Assembly (NCBI RefSeq): GCF_900105205.1
Contig: NZ_FNSQ01000005.1
Span: 62,001 to 126,000 of the forward strand
DNA from: Microbacterium hydrocarbonoxydans
GTDB taxonomy: Bacteria; Actinomycetota; Actinomycetes; Actinomycetales; Microbacteriaceae
Reading direction: 5' to 3'
Length of the DNA: 64,000 bases
Made by a program: the position numbers and the translations under genes. The notes beneath the pieces were generated by a model. It was not told where the DNA came from. It saw nothing but the letters and a program-made list of their open reading frames with translations, and did not search any database. Below are positions 41,473-49,474 of the stretch, in pieces. Every line of letters begins with the position of its first letter. The stretch's first letter is position 1.

Positions 41473-42303
41473 ATGACGCACACCGAGAACACGATCAAGA
41501 CCAGTTTCCGCACATCCCTCGGCGATATCTCCGCGACCGTCCTCGGCACAGGGCCCATCGCGCTCCTGTGGCACGGCATGTTCGTCGACGGCGAGTCCTG
41601 GGGAGGCACCATCGAGCGGTTGGCTCCGCACCGCACGCTCGTCGTCATCGACGGCCCCGGCTATGGAGACAGTGCGCCGTTGACACGCCTCTCGTCCATC
41701 GAGGAGTGTGCCGAGGTCGGCGCGCAGATCATCGATCATCTGGCGCCTGCGGGCAGCGTGGACTGGGTGGGCGGCGCGTGGGGCGGTCACGTCGGCATGA
41801 CGCTGGCTGCGCTCTCCCCTGACCTGATCCGCTCCCTGGTCGCGGTGGGCTCGCCCGTCGAGCCGATCGACCCTGTCTTCCGCATCAAGCTGATCATCGC
41901 GAACCAGATCCTCGCTCGATTCGGCCCGATCGCGCACCTCCGGCACGTGATCCACGACGCCCAGCTCATACCGGCGCACGCCAAGCTCCGCCCGATGACC
42001 GATGTCATCGACCGCGCTCTGACGAGAGTGCACCGCGAGAGCATCGCGAAGACGGTCACCTCGTTCATCATCAATCGCGCTGACGCCACCCACCGTCTGC
42101 CGCGGATCGCGGCACCCACCCTTCTGATCACCGGTGACGACCGCGGCGAGTGGACCCCCGCGGAGATGCGCGCGGCAGCAGCGGAGATCCCCGACGCCCG
42201 GTCACTTGTGATCGCGGGTGCCCGCACCCTGGTGGCGGTCGAGCAGCCCGATGCGCTCGCGGAGGCGATCGTCGCGTTCTGGAGCGAGCTCGACGCGCAG
42301 TGA
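41473..42303 (+). CDS. Alpha/beta-hydrolase fold protein lacking catalytic Ser and His
   Basis: The 276-aa protein keeps the fold landmarks LLWHGMFVDGESWGG, VIDGPGYGDSAP and PTLLITGDDRGEWTP (acid Asp). The nucleophile elbow reads VGGAWGGHVG, with Ala where GxSxG needs Ser, and the final motif reads GARTLVAVEQPDAL, with Thr where HLVxxEQP has His. Two of three triad residues are therefore gone in an otherwise intact gene with a good start (CTGGAG, ATG 41473). It is probably a non-enzymatic homologue, perhaps a ligand binder working with the divergent SARP regulator. Loss of function is also possible. Confidence 0.88.
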   Translation: MTHTENTIKTSFRTSLGDISATVLGTGPIALLWHGMFVDGESWGGTIERLAPHRTLVVIDGPGYGDSAPLTRLSSIEECAEVGAQIIDHLAPAGSVDWVGGAWGGHVGMTLAALSPDLIRSLVAVGSPVEPIDPVFRIKLIIANQILARFGPIAHLRHVIHDAQLIPAHAKLRPMTDVIDRALTRVHRESIAKTVTSFIINRADATHRLPRIAAPTLLITGDDRGEWTPAEMRAAAAEIPDARSLVIAGARTLVAVEQPDALAEAIVAFWSELDAQ

Positions 42304-42445
42304 GCGCATCACCTCATCCGAGATCCGCTCGACGGTCACCCCGCGGCCGAGTTCATGCGTGAGGATCGCCGCCACCTGCGACCAGCCCAGATCCTCCGGG
42401 CCGTGCACGGCCTGCACGCGGCATCCGGTCCACCTGCCCCTCCCT
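42300..42445 (-). pseudogene. C-terminal remnant of an NmrA-like NAD(P)-binding protein
   Basis: On the minus strand, QAVHGPEDLGWSQVAAILTH then ELGRGVTVERISDEVM closely resembles the C-terminal GPE-x-x-S/T...G-x-x-V segment of NmrA/NAD(P)H-azoreductase-like proteins. There is no upstream Rossmann domain, and the frame runs on into the antisense of the hydrolase gene. It looks like a fragment left by a deletion; chance similarity is possible. Confidence 0.35.
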
Positions 42446-42505
42446 TTTACCTCCCGACAGCAGGGTCGGATATGGCTTCACGCGCGGCGGGCTCGCACGG
42501 TCCGG

Positions 42506-42856
42506 TCAGCCCGTGCCACCGTCTCGAGGGGACGAACGCGGGCGTCGCGAAACCACAAAGATGATTCGCTGCCCGAAGGACTCGTCCCGCATCACTGGAT
42601 CCGCGCCGAGCGACTTCGCAGAGGCGAGAACTCCGGTCAACGCAGCGACAACCGCGAAGATCGGCCCGATCCAGGGAGTTGCCACGCCGAGAATGAACCC
42701 GGCTGCCACCGCCACTCCGATCATGAGGAGGCTCGCGATATACATAGCCGCTCGATATCGACTCCCCTGGGCGAATGCGAGTATCAGGCCGACGCTCACC
42801 GCCTGCATGACGGCGAGCACGTAGACAGTGATTTCGCTGATGCCTCCGATAGTCAC
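42506..42856 (-). CDS. Small three-TM membrane protein
   Basis: The 116-aa protein starts at GTG 42856 with GGAGGGAG six bases upstream. Three hydrophobic segments (ITVYVLAVMQAVSVGLILAFA, YIASLLMIGVAVAAGFILGV in part, PIFAVVAALTGVLAS) precede a basic C-terminal tail. No family recognised. The long upstream extension of the same frame is not coding. Confidence 0.7.
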   Translation of the reverse strand: MTIGGISEITVYVLAVMQAVSVGLILAFAQGSRYRAAMYIASLLMIGVAVAAGFILGVATPWIGPIFAVVAALTGVLASAKSLGADPVMRDESFGQRIIFVVSRRPRSSPRDGGTG

Positions 42857-42873
42857 AAGACTCCCTCCATCTG

Positions 42874-43035
42874 TCAGCACTTGAGCCGGAAGATCACACC
42901 TGGAACCGGCGCTGCCGTGAGGAACAGGCATGTACGTTGCGGCTTGTCTCCCTGCGCGAGGTTCGCCTGAGCGACGATGTACGACGCGAACGCCGCGCAT
43001 ACAATACTGGCCCGCTTCGCGAGCAGAACACACAT
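42874..43035 (-). CDS. Possible 53-aa single-TM peptide
   Basis: An ATG at 43035 opens a 53-codon frame ending 17 nt before the three-TM gene. It encodes one hydrophobic segment (ASIVCAAFASYIVAQANLA) with basic flanks. There is no strong ribosome site and the surrounding 42857-43221 region is AT-richer and otherwise empty. Included as a possible small gene only. Confidence 0.25.
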   Translation of the reverse strand: MCVLLAKRASIVCAAFASYIVAQANLAQGDKPQRTCLFLTAAPVPGVIFRLKC

Positions 43036-43221
43036 GCCGACCGCTGATCCGTGGTCTATCGCTTGAGCAAGTAAAGCAGACATATGACTACATATCGGCA
43101 TACAGTGGATCTCTGGACTGCGCTGAACGGCGTGCGATCCGAAGCCGCAGCACGCAGCTCATCTTGAGCCCGGGGCACAAGCCCCTGTCCGGCACCGCAG
43201 CCTCGACCTACGCTGACCGGC

Positions 43222-43608
43222 ATGCTGAAGATCGTGTCGATCGTGATCCGCGTGAATGACCTCGCCGCGCAGTCCCGCTTCTGGCAGGCGGCGCTGGACT
43301 ATGTCGAGCGGGACCCCGCATCCGACGACTGGGGCGTGCTGAAGCCTCGCGACGCGGACACTCCCTGCATCGCCCTGGACGCGCACCATTCAGAGCGGGT
43401 GCTGCCGCCGCGCATCCACCTCGACATCTACGCCGAGGATCAGGCCGCCGAAGTCCGCCGCCTGGCCGAACTCGGTGCGCGCGAGGTGCATTGGGACAAG
43501 CTGCCCGAGGATGCCGACTACGTCATCATGGAAGACCCCGAGGGCAACCGGTTCTGCGTCGTCGATCGCCCGGACTGGTCGGGGTGGGAGAGTCCGCCGG
43601 GAGGGTGA
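43222..43608 (+). CDS. VOC/glyoxalase-fold protein
   Basis: This 128-aa protein has two beta-alpha-beta-beta-beta modules of the vicinal-oxygen-chelate fold: MLKIVSIVIRVNDLAAQSRFW at the N-terminus and PPRIHLDIYAEDQAAEVRRL then YVIMEDPEGNRFCVVDRPDW at the end. It belongs to the glyoxalase-like group common in actinobacteria, often without a known substrate. Confidence 0.88.
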   Translation: MLKIVSIVIRVNDLAAQSRFWQAALDYVERDPASDDWGVLKPRDADTPCIALDAHHSERVLPPRIHLDIYAEDQAAEVRRLAELGAREVHWDKLPEDADYVIMEDPEGNRFCVVDRPDWSGWESPPGG

Positions 43609-43629
43609 GTCCAGCGCGTCGGTTGCGGG

Positions 43630-44115
43630 CTACTGCTGCGCGAGGCGCACGGTCACCGTGGTGCCGAGCGCGGTCACCTCGTACGAGATCTCGCCGTCCG
43701 CGTAGGTGAAGGTCTTGGTCGGGTCGCTGGAGGCGAGCATGGCCGAGTCGGTCTTCGTCGTATCGTTCACCGAGTCCCAGGTGAACGAGGTGGAACCGTC
43801 TTCAGGCACCTCGATCGTCCCGGCCCAGTAGAGCGACTTCGTGTCGGTGGCGTTCCAGTAGACCTCGATCGTGTCCGCCGTGATGGTCGCGGACTGGAAG
43901 CTCTCGGGATCGTTGGGGTTCGACTGCTTCCACTCGCCGGTCAGGTCGACGGGCTCCGGCGCCTCTTCGACCTCTTCCGGCGCTGCGGACGGGGAGTCGG
44001 ACTTCGAATCCGACGACGTCGTCGAATCGGACGGGGCGGAGCAGGAGACCGTCCCCAGCCCGAGAAGGGCGAGCAGAGCGATCGCGGCGACGGGCTTGGC
44101 TGCAGCAGTGTTCAT
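43630..44115 (-). CDS. Lipoprotein with beta-rich C-terminal domain
   Basis: The 161-aa protein has signal AAIALLALLGLGTVSCSA with lipobox Cys near residue 25, then an acidic Ser/Asp/Glu linker and a beta-rich domain from about residue 60 (LTGEWKQSNPNDPESFQSAT, then TIEVYWNAT and WAGTIEVPEDG). The LTGEWKQ start resembles lipocalin-like DUF families but I cannot name one. Convergent with the VOC gene. Confidence 0.82.
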   Translation of the reverse strand: MNTAAAKPVAAIALLALLGLGTVSCSAPSDSTTSSDSKSDSPSAAPEEVEEAPEPVDLTGEWKQSNPNDPESFQSATITADTIEVYWNATDTKSLYWAGTIEVPEDGSTSFTWDSVNDTTKTDSAMLASSDPTKTFTYADGEISYEVTALGTTVTVRLAQQ

Positions 44116-44277
44116 GGTGACTCTCGTGTGATCAGATCAGGCGACGGATGTGAACCTAGCACCGGTTCATCACGTTTCAGATTCGGTCGTTGTCGGGCGC
44201 GCCGCCCAACCGATATACAGGTTGAGGCGCTGTGGGAGCGCTGGCGATTCGTCGCCTCATCGCCGAGGGGAACACTC

Positions 44278-45225
44278 ATGTCACAGCCACCTGCCGCCTG
44301 GCATCCCGATCCGGAGAATCCGAGCCAGCTGCGCTGGTGGGATGGACATCGCTGGACGGATGCCACGTCGCCGTCGCCGGCAGCGGCGGTGACGACGCAG
44401 AGCGCGGCGCTCGCGGATGCTGCAGCGCCCACTCCTGCGAAGCGTCGGACCGGATGGCGAATCGCCGGGATCATCGTCGGCGCGCTCGTCGTCGGCGGTC
44501 TACTGGCCCGGCTGTCTCCGATCGCGATCGTCCTGGTGGCGACAGCGGTGGTCGGCATCGCGCTCTACGTTCTGCTGGCGCGCCCGCTACCTGCCCTCGG
44601 ACTCCGCTCGAGGCCGTCCGGCCTGATCGCGCTGGGTATGGCCGCGCTGCTCGTGACCGGCGGAGGCATCGCGAGCGCGAGCACCGGCGGCACACCGACG
44701 GCATCCGACCCGCAGCCGTTCGTGGGCGCGTCGACAGCTACCCCCGAACCCAGCCCGACGCCCACCCCGACGCCGACGACGTTCGAGACCGCGACAGAGG
44801 AAGTAGCGATCCCGTTCGAGAAGACCACTGTCGACGATGCGCTGCGCGATCAGGGCACGACTGCGATCGTCACCGCCGGAGTGAATGGCGTGAAGATCAT
44901 CACCTACCGCGTGACCATGGTCGACGGTGTCGAGACGGCCCGCGAAGTGGTCAGCGAGACGGTGCAGACGGCGCCGGTGAACGAGGTCACGGCGCGCGGA
45001 ACCAAGGCACCGGCCCCCGTCGCAGCGCCCGTTCCGCTGGTGCAACAGGGCGGCGGCGGATGCGATCCGAACTACTCCGGAGCGTGCGTTCCGATCAGCA
45101 GCGACGTCGACTGCGCAGGCGGCAGCGGAGACGGGCCCGGGTACACGGAAGGTCCAGTCACGATCGTCGGCAGCGACATCTACGACCTCGACCGAGACGG
45201 TGACGGGATCGCCTGCGACCGCTAG
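44278..45225 (+). CDS. DUF2510 membrane protein with G5 and excalibur domains
   Basis: The 315-aa protein begins with DUF2510 (PAAWHPDPENPSQLRWWDGH). Three TM segments follow (IAGIIVGALVVGGLLA, PIAIVLVATAVVGIALYVLLA, LIALGMAALLVTGGGIA), then a Pro/Thr linker and a G5 domain with VAIPFEKTTVDDALRDQGTT and GVNGVKIITYRVTMVDGVE. The end is an excalibur-type Ca-binding tail, DIYDLDRDGDGIACD. The C-terminal half should lie outside, near the wall, where G5 domains bind glycans. ATG 44278 follows GAGGGGAAC. Confidence 0.9.
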   Translation: MSQPPAAWHPDPENPSQLRWWDGHRWTDATSPSPAAAVTTQSAALADAAAPTPAKRRTGWRIAGIIVGALVVGGLLARLSPIAIVLVATAVVGIALYVLLARPLPALGLRSRPSGLIALGMAALLVTGGGIASASTGGTPTASDPQPFVGASTATPEPSPTPTPTPTTFETATEEVAIPFEKTTVDDALRDQGTTAIVTAGVNGVKIITYRVTMVDGVETAREVVSETVQTAPVNEVTARGTKAPAPVAAPVPLVQQGGGGCDPNYSGACVPISSDVDCAGGSGDGPGYTEGPVTIVGSDIYDLDRDGDGIACDR

Positions 45226-45241
45226 TCGTCGGCGTCTCTAC

Positions 45242-45577
45242 TCAGCGCGTCCGCTCGCTCGTCATCACCGCGGTCGCGATGGCTGTGCCGATGAGTCCGA
45301 GCGCGCCGACCGCGAGGAGAACGAGGCCCGCCGGCCAGACGGCGAGCAGCGTCACGTCGTAGGTGTCGTCGCCGAGCGGAGTCCACACCTCGCTCGTTCC
45401 CGAAGCCGTCAGCGCGATGCCGACGGCAAGAGCGACCACGGGAATGACCCAGGCGATCGCCCAAGAGAGGCGGCGGACGGCGGTCCGGCTCAGGAACGGC
45501 GGCATCGGGTCGACGGCGCTGTCGGTGCGAACCTGCTCGGTGGCGCCGTCGCGCGCGGCATCCTGCGTTCCGTCCAT
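45242..45577 (-). CDS. Small two-TM membrane protein
   Basis: The 111-aa protein has two hydrophobic segments (LSWAIAWVIPVVALAVGIAL and AVWPAGLVLLAVGALGLIGTA region), an acidic Asp-rich N-terminus and a short polar end. No family recognised. Convergent with the G5 gene at 16 nt. The frame before ATG 45577 belongs to the antisense of the GNAT gene. Confidence 0.7.
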   Translation of the reverse strand: MDGTQDAARDGATEQVRTDSAVDPMPPFLSRTAVRRLSWAIAWVIPVVALAVGIALTASGTSEVWTPLGDDTYDVTLLAVWPAGLVLLAVGALGLIGTAIATAVMTSERTR

Positions 45578-45632
45578 GCCTGCACCATATCGGTCGCGCG
45601 GTGGCTGAAGAAGGAGGCTCTCGCCGGCCCGG

Positions 45633-46103
45633 TCAGGCGCCGGGCCCAAGCGCGCGATAGAAGAAGAACGCCCGCTCGCCGGTGTCGGGGTCGACGCCGC
45701 TGAACCCGTGCCGCTCGTAGAAGCGCATCGCGTCGGCATCCGATTCGTCGACGTTGATCTCGATCGCCGCGGCACCGAGGTCCCGGCAGATCTCGACCAT
45801 GTGCGCCAGGATCGCGCCTCCGATGCCGGTTCCGCGCTGCGACGGCTCGACATACATCTCGTCGAGCAGGGCCACCGGCCCGTCCGACCACACGTTCGGG
45901 CGCAGCGTCACGAGTGCGAGACCGACCGCAGGATCACCGCCGAGCACCGCAAAGGTCGAGGTTCCGCCCAGCAACGTGCGCAACCGCTCCGCGAGCACCT
46001 CGACCCCCGGCGTCGCGGTGTCGAACTCCGTGTTGAATGCGTGCAGGAGTTCGGCGAGACGGGCGGCGTCGTGCGGGGTGGCTCGACGCGTGGCGGCGGT
46101 CAT
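45633..46103 (-). CDS. GNAT-family N-acetyltransferase
   Basis: The 156-aa protein has the GNAT fold with acetyl-CoA loop YVEPSQRGTGIGGAILAHM (Q/RxxGxG/A), preceded by VALLDEM and followed by AAAIEINVDESDADAMRFYERHGF. ATG 46103 follows AGAAAGG. Substrate unknown. It lies downstream of gnd, separated by an inverted repeat. Confidence 0.9.
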   Translation of the reverse strand: MTAATRRATPHDAARLAELLHAFNTEFDTATPGVEVLAERLRTLLGGTSTFAVLGGDPAVGLALVTLRPNVWSDGPVALLDEMYVEPSQRGTGIGGAILAHMVEICRDLGAAAIEINVDESDADAMRFYERHGFSGVDPDTGERAFFFYRALGPGA

Positions 46104-46160
46104 CGGATGCCTTTCTGGGGTCGGGGGCTTCGGCTCGGGCGGACGGCGGCGGTTCTGCCG

Positions 46161-46258
46161 GTTCACAACTCAGCAAGAACGGGTCGGGCGACGCTTCGGT
46201 TCCTCGGGATTTCGGGGCCGGGCCGGCGGATACACGCGATTCATGCTGAGTTGTGAAC
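46161..46258. repeat. Long-loop perfect inverted repeat between gnd and GNAT gene
   Basis: GTTCACAACTCAGCA (46161-46175) and its exact inverse (46244-46258) enclose 68 nt. The design, and the CACAACTC core, recur at 54874-54955. It lies past the gnd stop and before the GNAT start, so it may act as a terminator or be a small mobile palindrome. Confidence 0.6.
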
Positions 46259-46301
46259 GCGCGCCTCCGCTGACCTCGCTCGACGAACCGAGAGAACTCG
46301 C

Positions 46302-47363
46302 TCAGGCGCTGTCGGAGTCCGCCTTGCGCGACCCGGCTTCGAGCACGTCGCCCGCCGGCAGCTCCTGATGCCCGCCGAACTGCAACCGCATCGCCGACAG
46401 CACCTGGTTGGCGAAGTGGTCTTCACCGCGAGAGGCGAAGCGCTCGAACAGCGACGCCGCGAGCACCGGCACGGGCACGCCCACATCGACCGCGGCCTTG
46501 ACCGTCCAGCGGCCTTCACCCGAGTCGGAGACGCGACCTGCCAGCCCGTCGAGCGTCGGATTCTCGGCGAGCGCCGCGGCGGTGAGGTCGAGCAGCCACG
46601 AGGAGATCACCGATCCCCGCCGCCACAGCTCGGCGACCTTCGACGTGTCGATCGGGAACTGGTAGTACTCGGGTTCCTCGAGCGGGGCGATCTCGGCGGA
46701 ATGCTCGGCCTCGCGCACTCCGGCATCCGCGTTCTCGAGCAGGTTGAGGCCCTCGGCGATCGACGCCATGATGCCGTACTCGATGCCGTTGTGGACCATC
46801 TTCACGAAGTGCCCGGCACCCGTCGGGCCACAGTGCAGATACCCCTGCTCCTCGGGGGTGAGGTCGCCGGTGCGGCCGGGGGTCCGCTCGATCTCGCCGA
46901 CGCCCGGGGCGATCGTGCGCAGCACGGGCTCGATCCGCTCGACGGCCTCATCGGACCCGCCGACCATCAGGCAGTACCCGCGGTCGAGACCGAAGACGCC
47001 GCCACTCGTGCCGACATCGACGTAATGGATGCCGCGCTCGCGGAACGTCTTCGCGCGCCGCACGTCGTCACGGTAGTTCGAGTTGCCGCCGTCGATCAGA
47101 ATGTCGCCCTCGTCGAGCACGGCCGCCACCTGGTCGGCCACCATGCCGGTCAGCGACGCCGGAACCATCATCCACACAGCCCGCGGCGCCTCGAGCTTCG
47201 ACGCCAGATCAGCCATGCTGTCGGCACCGGTGGCTCCCTCGGCGACGAGCGCCTGCACAGCATCCGCGTTCACGTCGTAGACCACGCATTCGTGCCCCGC
47301 CCGCATGAGGCGGCGCACGATGTTGGCGCCCATCCGGCCGAGTCCGATCATCGCCAGCTGCAT
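46302..47363 (-). CDS. gnd: 6-phosphogluconate dehydrogenase, decarboxylating (short type)
   Basis: This 353-aa enzyme oxidatively decarboxylates 6-phosphogluconate to ribulose 5-phosphate in the pentose phosphate pathway. It has the N-terminal NAD(P) loop MQLAMIGLGRMGANIVRRLM, the IDGGNSNYRDD motif, the substrate loop VGTSGGVFGLDRGYCLMVGG and the catalytic GPTGAGHFVKMVHNGIEYG with Lys and Asn. Its length and YqeC/GntZ-like motifs mark the short, often NAD-preferring form rather than the 470-aa dimeric enzyme. ATG 47363 follows AAGGGATTT. The longer open frame is not coding. Confidence 0.93.
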   Translation of the reverse strand: MQLAMIGLGRMGANIVRRLMRAGHECVVYDVNADAVQALVAEGATGADSMADLASKLEAPRAVWMMVPASLTGMVADQVAAVLDEGDILIDGGNSNYRDDVRRAKTFRERGIHYVDVGTSGGVFGLDRGYCLMVGGSDEAVERIEPVLRTIAPGVGEIERTPGRTGDLTPEEQGYLHCGPTGAGHFVKMVHNGIEYGIMASIAEGLNLLENADAGVREAEHSAEIAPLEEPEYYQFPIDTSKVAELWRRGSVISSWLLDLTAAALAENPTLDGLAGRVSDSGEGRWTVKAAVDVGVPVPVLAASLFERFASRGEDHFANQVLSAMRLQFGGHQELPAGDVLEAGSRKADSDSA

Positions 47364-47561
47364 GAGAAATCCCTTCGTCCCAGCCCCGGTGAGCCGAGTC
47401 GGGGCCATCCTGGCACGCGTGCCCACTGTGCTCAATGGTGTTGCGGGCGTGGCGGGGTGTTGGTGGCGTGGTCAGAAACGCATCCGTATGGCCGGTTTCC
47501 GATGCAGAAGTGGCCCCGCACCCGTGGGCGGGGTTGGGCGGGGGCATGCCACCTAGACAGT

Positions 47562-47630
47562 TGCATGCTCAGATGACGGATGCAGGTCGAATCCGGCTGT
47601 TCCGGCCTGCATCCGTGATGTGGGCATGCA
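47562..47630. repeat. Palindromic element, copy A
   Basis: A left arm starting TGCATGCTCAGATGACGG and a right arm ending GGGCATGCA pair over 28 nt with four mismatches around a 13-nt loop. The same element occurs at 59082, 63265 and 63378. It lies in the 339-nt gap between the divergent gnd and lyase genes, which holds no other gene. Confidence 0.75.
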
Positions 47631-47702
47631 GGTGTGGTGACTCGCGCCCGGATTCCGCAAGACCCCGGGCCCGGTGTCGCCGGCGGGTGGAAGGATTGAT
47701 CC

Positions 47703-48884
47703 ATGACCTCCGCCACGTTCGACCGGATCACGTACGACGACCTGCGAGCCGCGGGCAGTATGAAATGGACGACGTTCCCCGACACCATCGGCGCCTTCGT
47801 GGCCGAGATGGACTACGGCCTCGCCCCCGCCATCACCGATGCCGTGAAGGACGCCCTCGATCTGGGCGTCACCGGATATCTGCCGGCGAAGCTCGCGACC
47901 GACCTGTCCGAGGCGACCGCGCGCTGGTATGCCGACTCCTACGGGTGGCAGATCTCGCCGGATCGGGTCCATCACGTGCCGGATGTGATCGCCGCGTTCG
48001 AGCTGGCCATCGAGCACTTCACGACTCCCGGGTCCGCGGTGATCGTGCCGACTCCTGCGTACATGCCGTTCCTCCTCGTGCCGCCGATGCATGGCCGCCG
48101 GGTCATCGAAGTGCCGAGCATCGAGGTCGACGGACGCTGGGTGATGGATCTCGACGGCGTCGCCCAGGCCTTCCGCGACGGCGGCGAGATGCTGGTGCTG
48201 TGCAACCCGCACAATCCGCTCGGCACCGTCGCCACGCGCGAGGAACTGCTCGCGATCGCGGACGTGGTCACGGCGGCCGGCGGTCGGGTGTTCTCCGACG
48301 AGATCCATGCGCCCATCGTCTATGCCCAGGGTCGGCACATCCCTTATGCGTCGGTATCGGACGCCGCCGCCTCTCACACGCTGACCGCGACCTCCGCGTC
48401 GAAGGCCTGGAACCTCGCCGGCCTCAAGTGCGCGCAGATCATCCTCTCGAACGACGCCGACGCCGAGCTCTGGGAACGGCTCGGGTTCTGGCCGGGGCAC
48501 GGAACCTCGACGCTCGGCGTGGTGGCGAACATCGCCGCGTACACCGGCGGGCGAGAATGGCTCGACGGAGTGGTCGAGTACCTCGACGGCAACCGGCGGA
48601 TGCTCGCGCAACTCGTCGATGAGAAGCTGCCCGGTGTGCGGATGATCGTTCCCGAGGGCAGCTACATCGCGCTGCTCGACTTCCGGGAGACCGGTCTGAC
48701 AGGCGACCTCGGCGAGTGGTTCCGGGAGCACGCCGGTGTCGCGATGACGGATGGCGCGGCCTGCGGCGAGGCCGCCATCGGATACACGCGCTTCGTCTTC
48801 GCGCTGCCGAGGCCGCTGCTGGTCGAGGCGGTCGAGCGGATCGCCGTCGCCCTGCGCGAGCGGGCCGCGGGGGAGGCCGGCTAG
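47703..48884 (+). CDS. MalY/PatB-type PLP-dependent C-S lyase / aminotransferase
   Basis: This 393-aa fold-type I PLP enzyme has FVAEMDYGLAPAI at the N-terminus (MalY/PatB signature), PTPAYMPFLLVP, LCNPHNPLGTV (PLP Asn), FSDEIHAPIVY (Asp), the PLP-Lys in TATSASKAWNLAGLK and a C-terminal YTRFVFALPRP Arg. MalY/PatB proteins cleave cystathionine or cysteine conjugates. ATG 47703 follows GGAAGG. It is convergent with a same-length paralogue at 49475 across a tandem-repeat region. Confidence 0.92.
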   Translation: MTSATFDRITYDDLRAAGSMKWTTFPDTIGAFVAEMDYGLAPAITDAVKDALDLGVTGYLPAKLATDLSEATARWYADSYGWQISPDRVHHVPDVIAAFELAIEHFTTPGSAVIVPTPAYMPFLLVPPMHGRRVIEVPSIEVDGRWVMDLDGVAQAFRDGGEMLVLCNPHNPLGTVATREELLAIADVVTAAGGRVFSDEIHAPIVYAQGRHIPYASVSDAAASHTLTATSASKAWNLAGLKCAQIILSNDADAELWERLGFWPGHGTSTLGVVANIAAYTGGREWLDGVVEYLDGNRRMLAQLVDEKLPGVRMIVPEGSYIALLDFRETGLTGDLGEWFREHAGVAMTDGAACGEAAIGYTRFVFALPRPLLVEAVERIAVALRERAAGEAG

Positions 48885-48973
48885 AGGCATCCGGTGGTGG
48901 GGTGAACCCGGACCGCTGCGGTGGCGAGGACGCTGGCGAAGGCGAAGGCGAGGGCGCTGGCGAGGTCAGCGGG

Positions 48974-49392
48974 GTCGATTTCGCATCTCCCGCCGCCAGC
49001 GAGGTCAAAACCGCACCGAAAACGGCCTCCTGCGGTGCGTTATTGACCTTCCACCGGGCGCAGGCGCGGGAACCGGCGTTCGGCTCGCCAGCTACCGGCT
49101 CGGCGGATGCTGGAACGAACGCTGCCAGGTCGATTTCGCATCTCCCGCCGCCACGGTGGTCAAAACCGCACCGGAAACGGCCTCCTGCGGTGCGTTATCG
49201 ACCATCCACCGGGCGTAGGCGCGGGAACCGGCGTTCGGCTCGGCGAGCTACCGGCTCGCCAGCTACTGGCTCGGCGGATGCTGGAACGAACGCTGCCAGG
49301 TCGATTTCGCATCTCCCGCCGCCACCGTGGTCAAAACCGCACCGGAAACGGCCTCCAGCGGTGCGCTATTGACCATCCACCTGGCGCAGAGC
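48974..49392. repeat. Three tandem 155-171-nt repeats between convergent lyase genes
   Basis: Units beginning GTCGATTTCGCATCTCCCGC start at 48974, 49129 and 49300 and agree over most of their length; the third is cut at about 49392. Each holds a hairpin, GGTCAAAACCGCACC facing GGTGCGTTATTGACC (first copy 49003-49048, 13 of 15 paired). The stretch 48885-49474 has no supported gene, and frames through it are Arg-rich artefacts. Confidence 0.85.
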
Positions 49393-49432
49393 GCAGGGCG
49401 CAGAGCGCAGGGCGCAGAGCGCAGAGCGCAGA
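49384..49432. repeat. Heptanucleotide tandem repeat
   Basis: Seven head-to-tail copies of GCGCAGA or GCGCAGG directly follow the third 155-171-nt unit. The period is uniform and the region is noncoding. Replication slippage is the likely origin. Confidence 0.85.
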
Positions 49433-49474
49433 GCGGGACGACGCAAGTACCCGGTCCCAGGCCCGGACTCCGCA

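Noticed and set aside
42930..43259. 109-aa plus-strand frame in the gene-poor gap
   Set aside because: Atypical composition, no ribosome site, and it runs into the VOC gene in another frame.
49384..49432. Regular heptamer array as a CRISPR
   Set aside because: Units are 7 nt with no spacers, and no cas genes are present. No CRISPR-like repeat-spacer pattern was found anywhere in the window.
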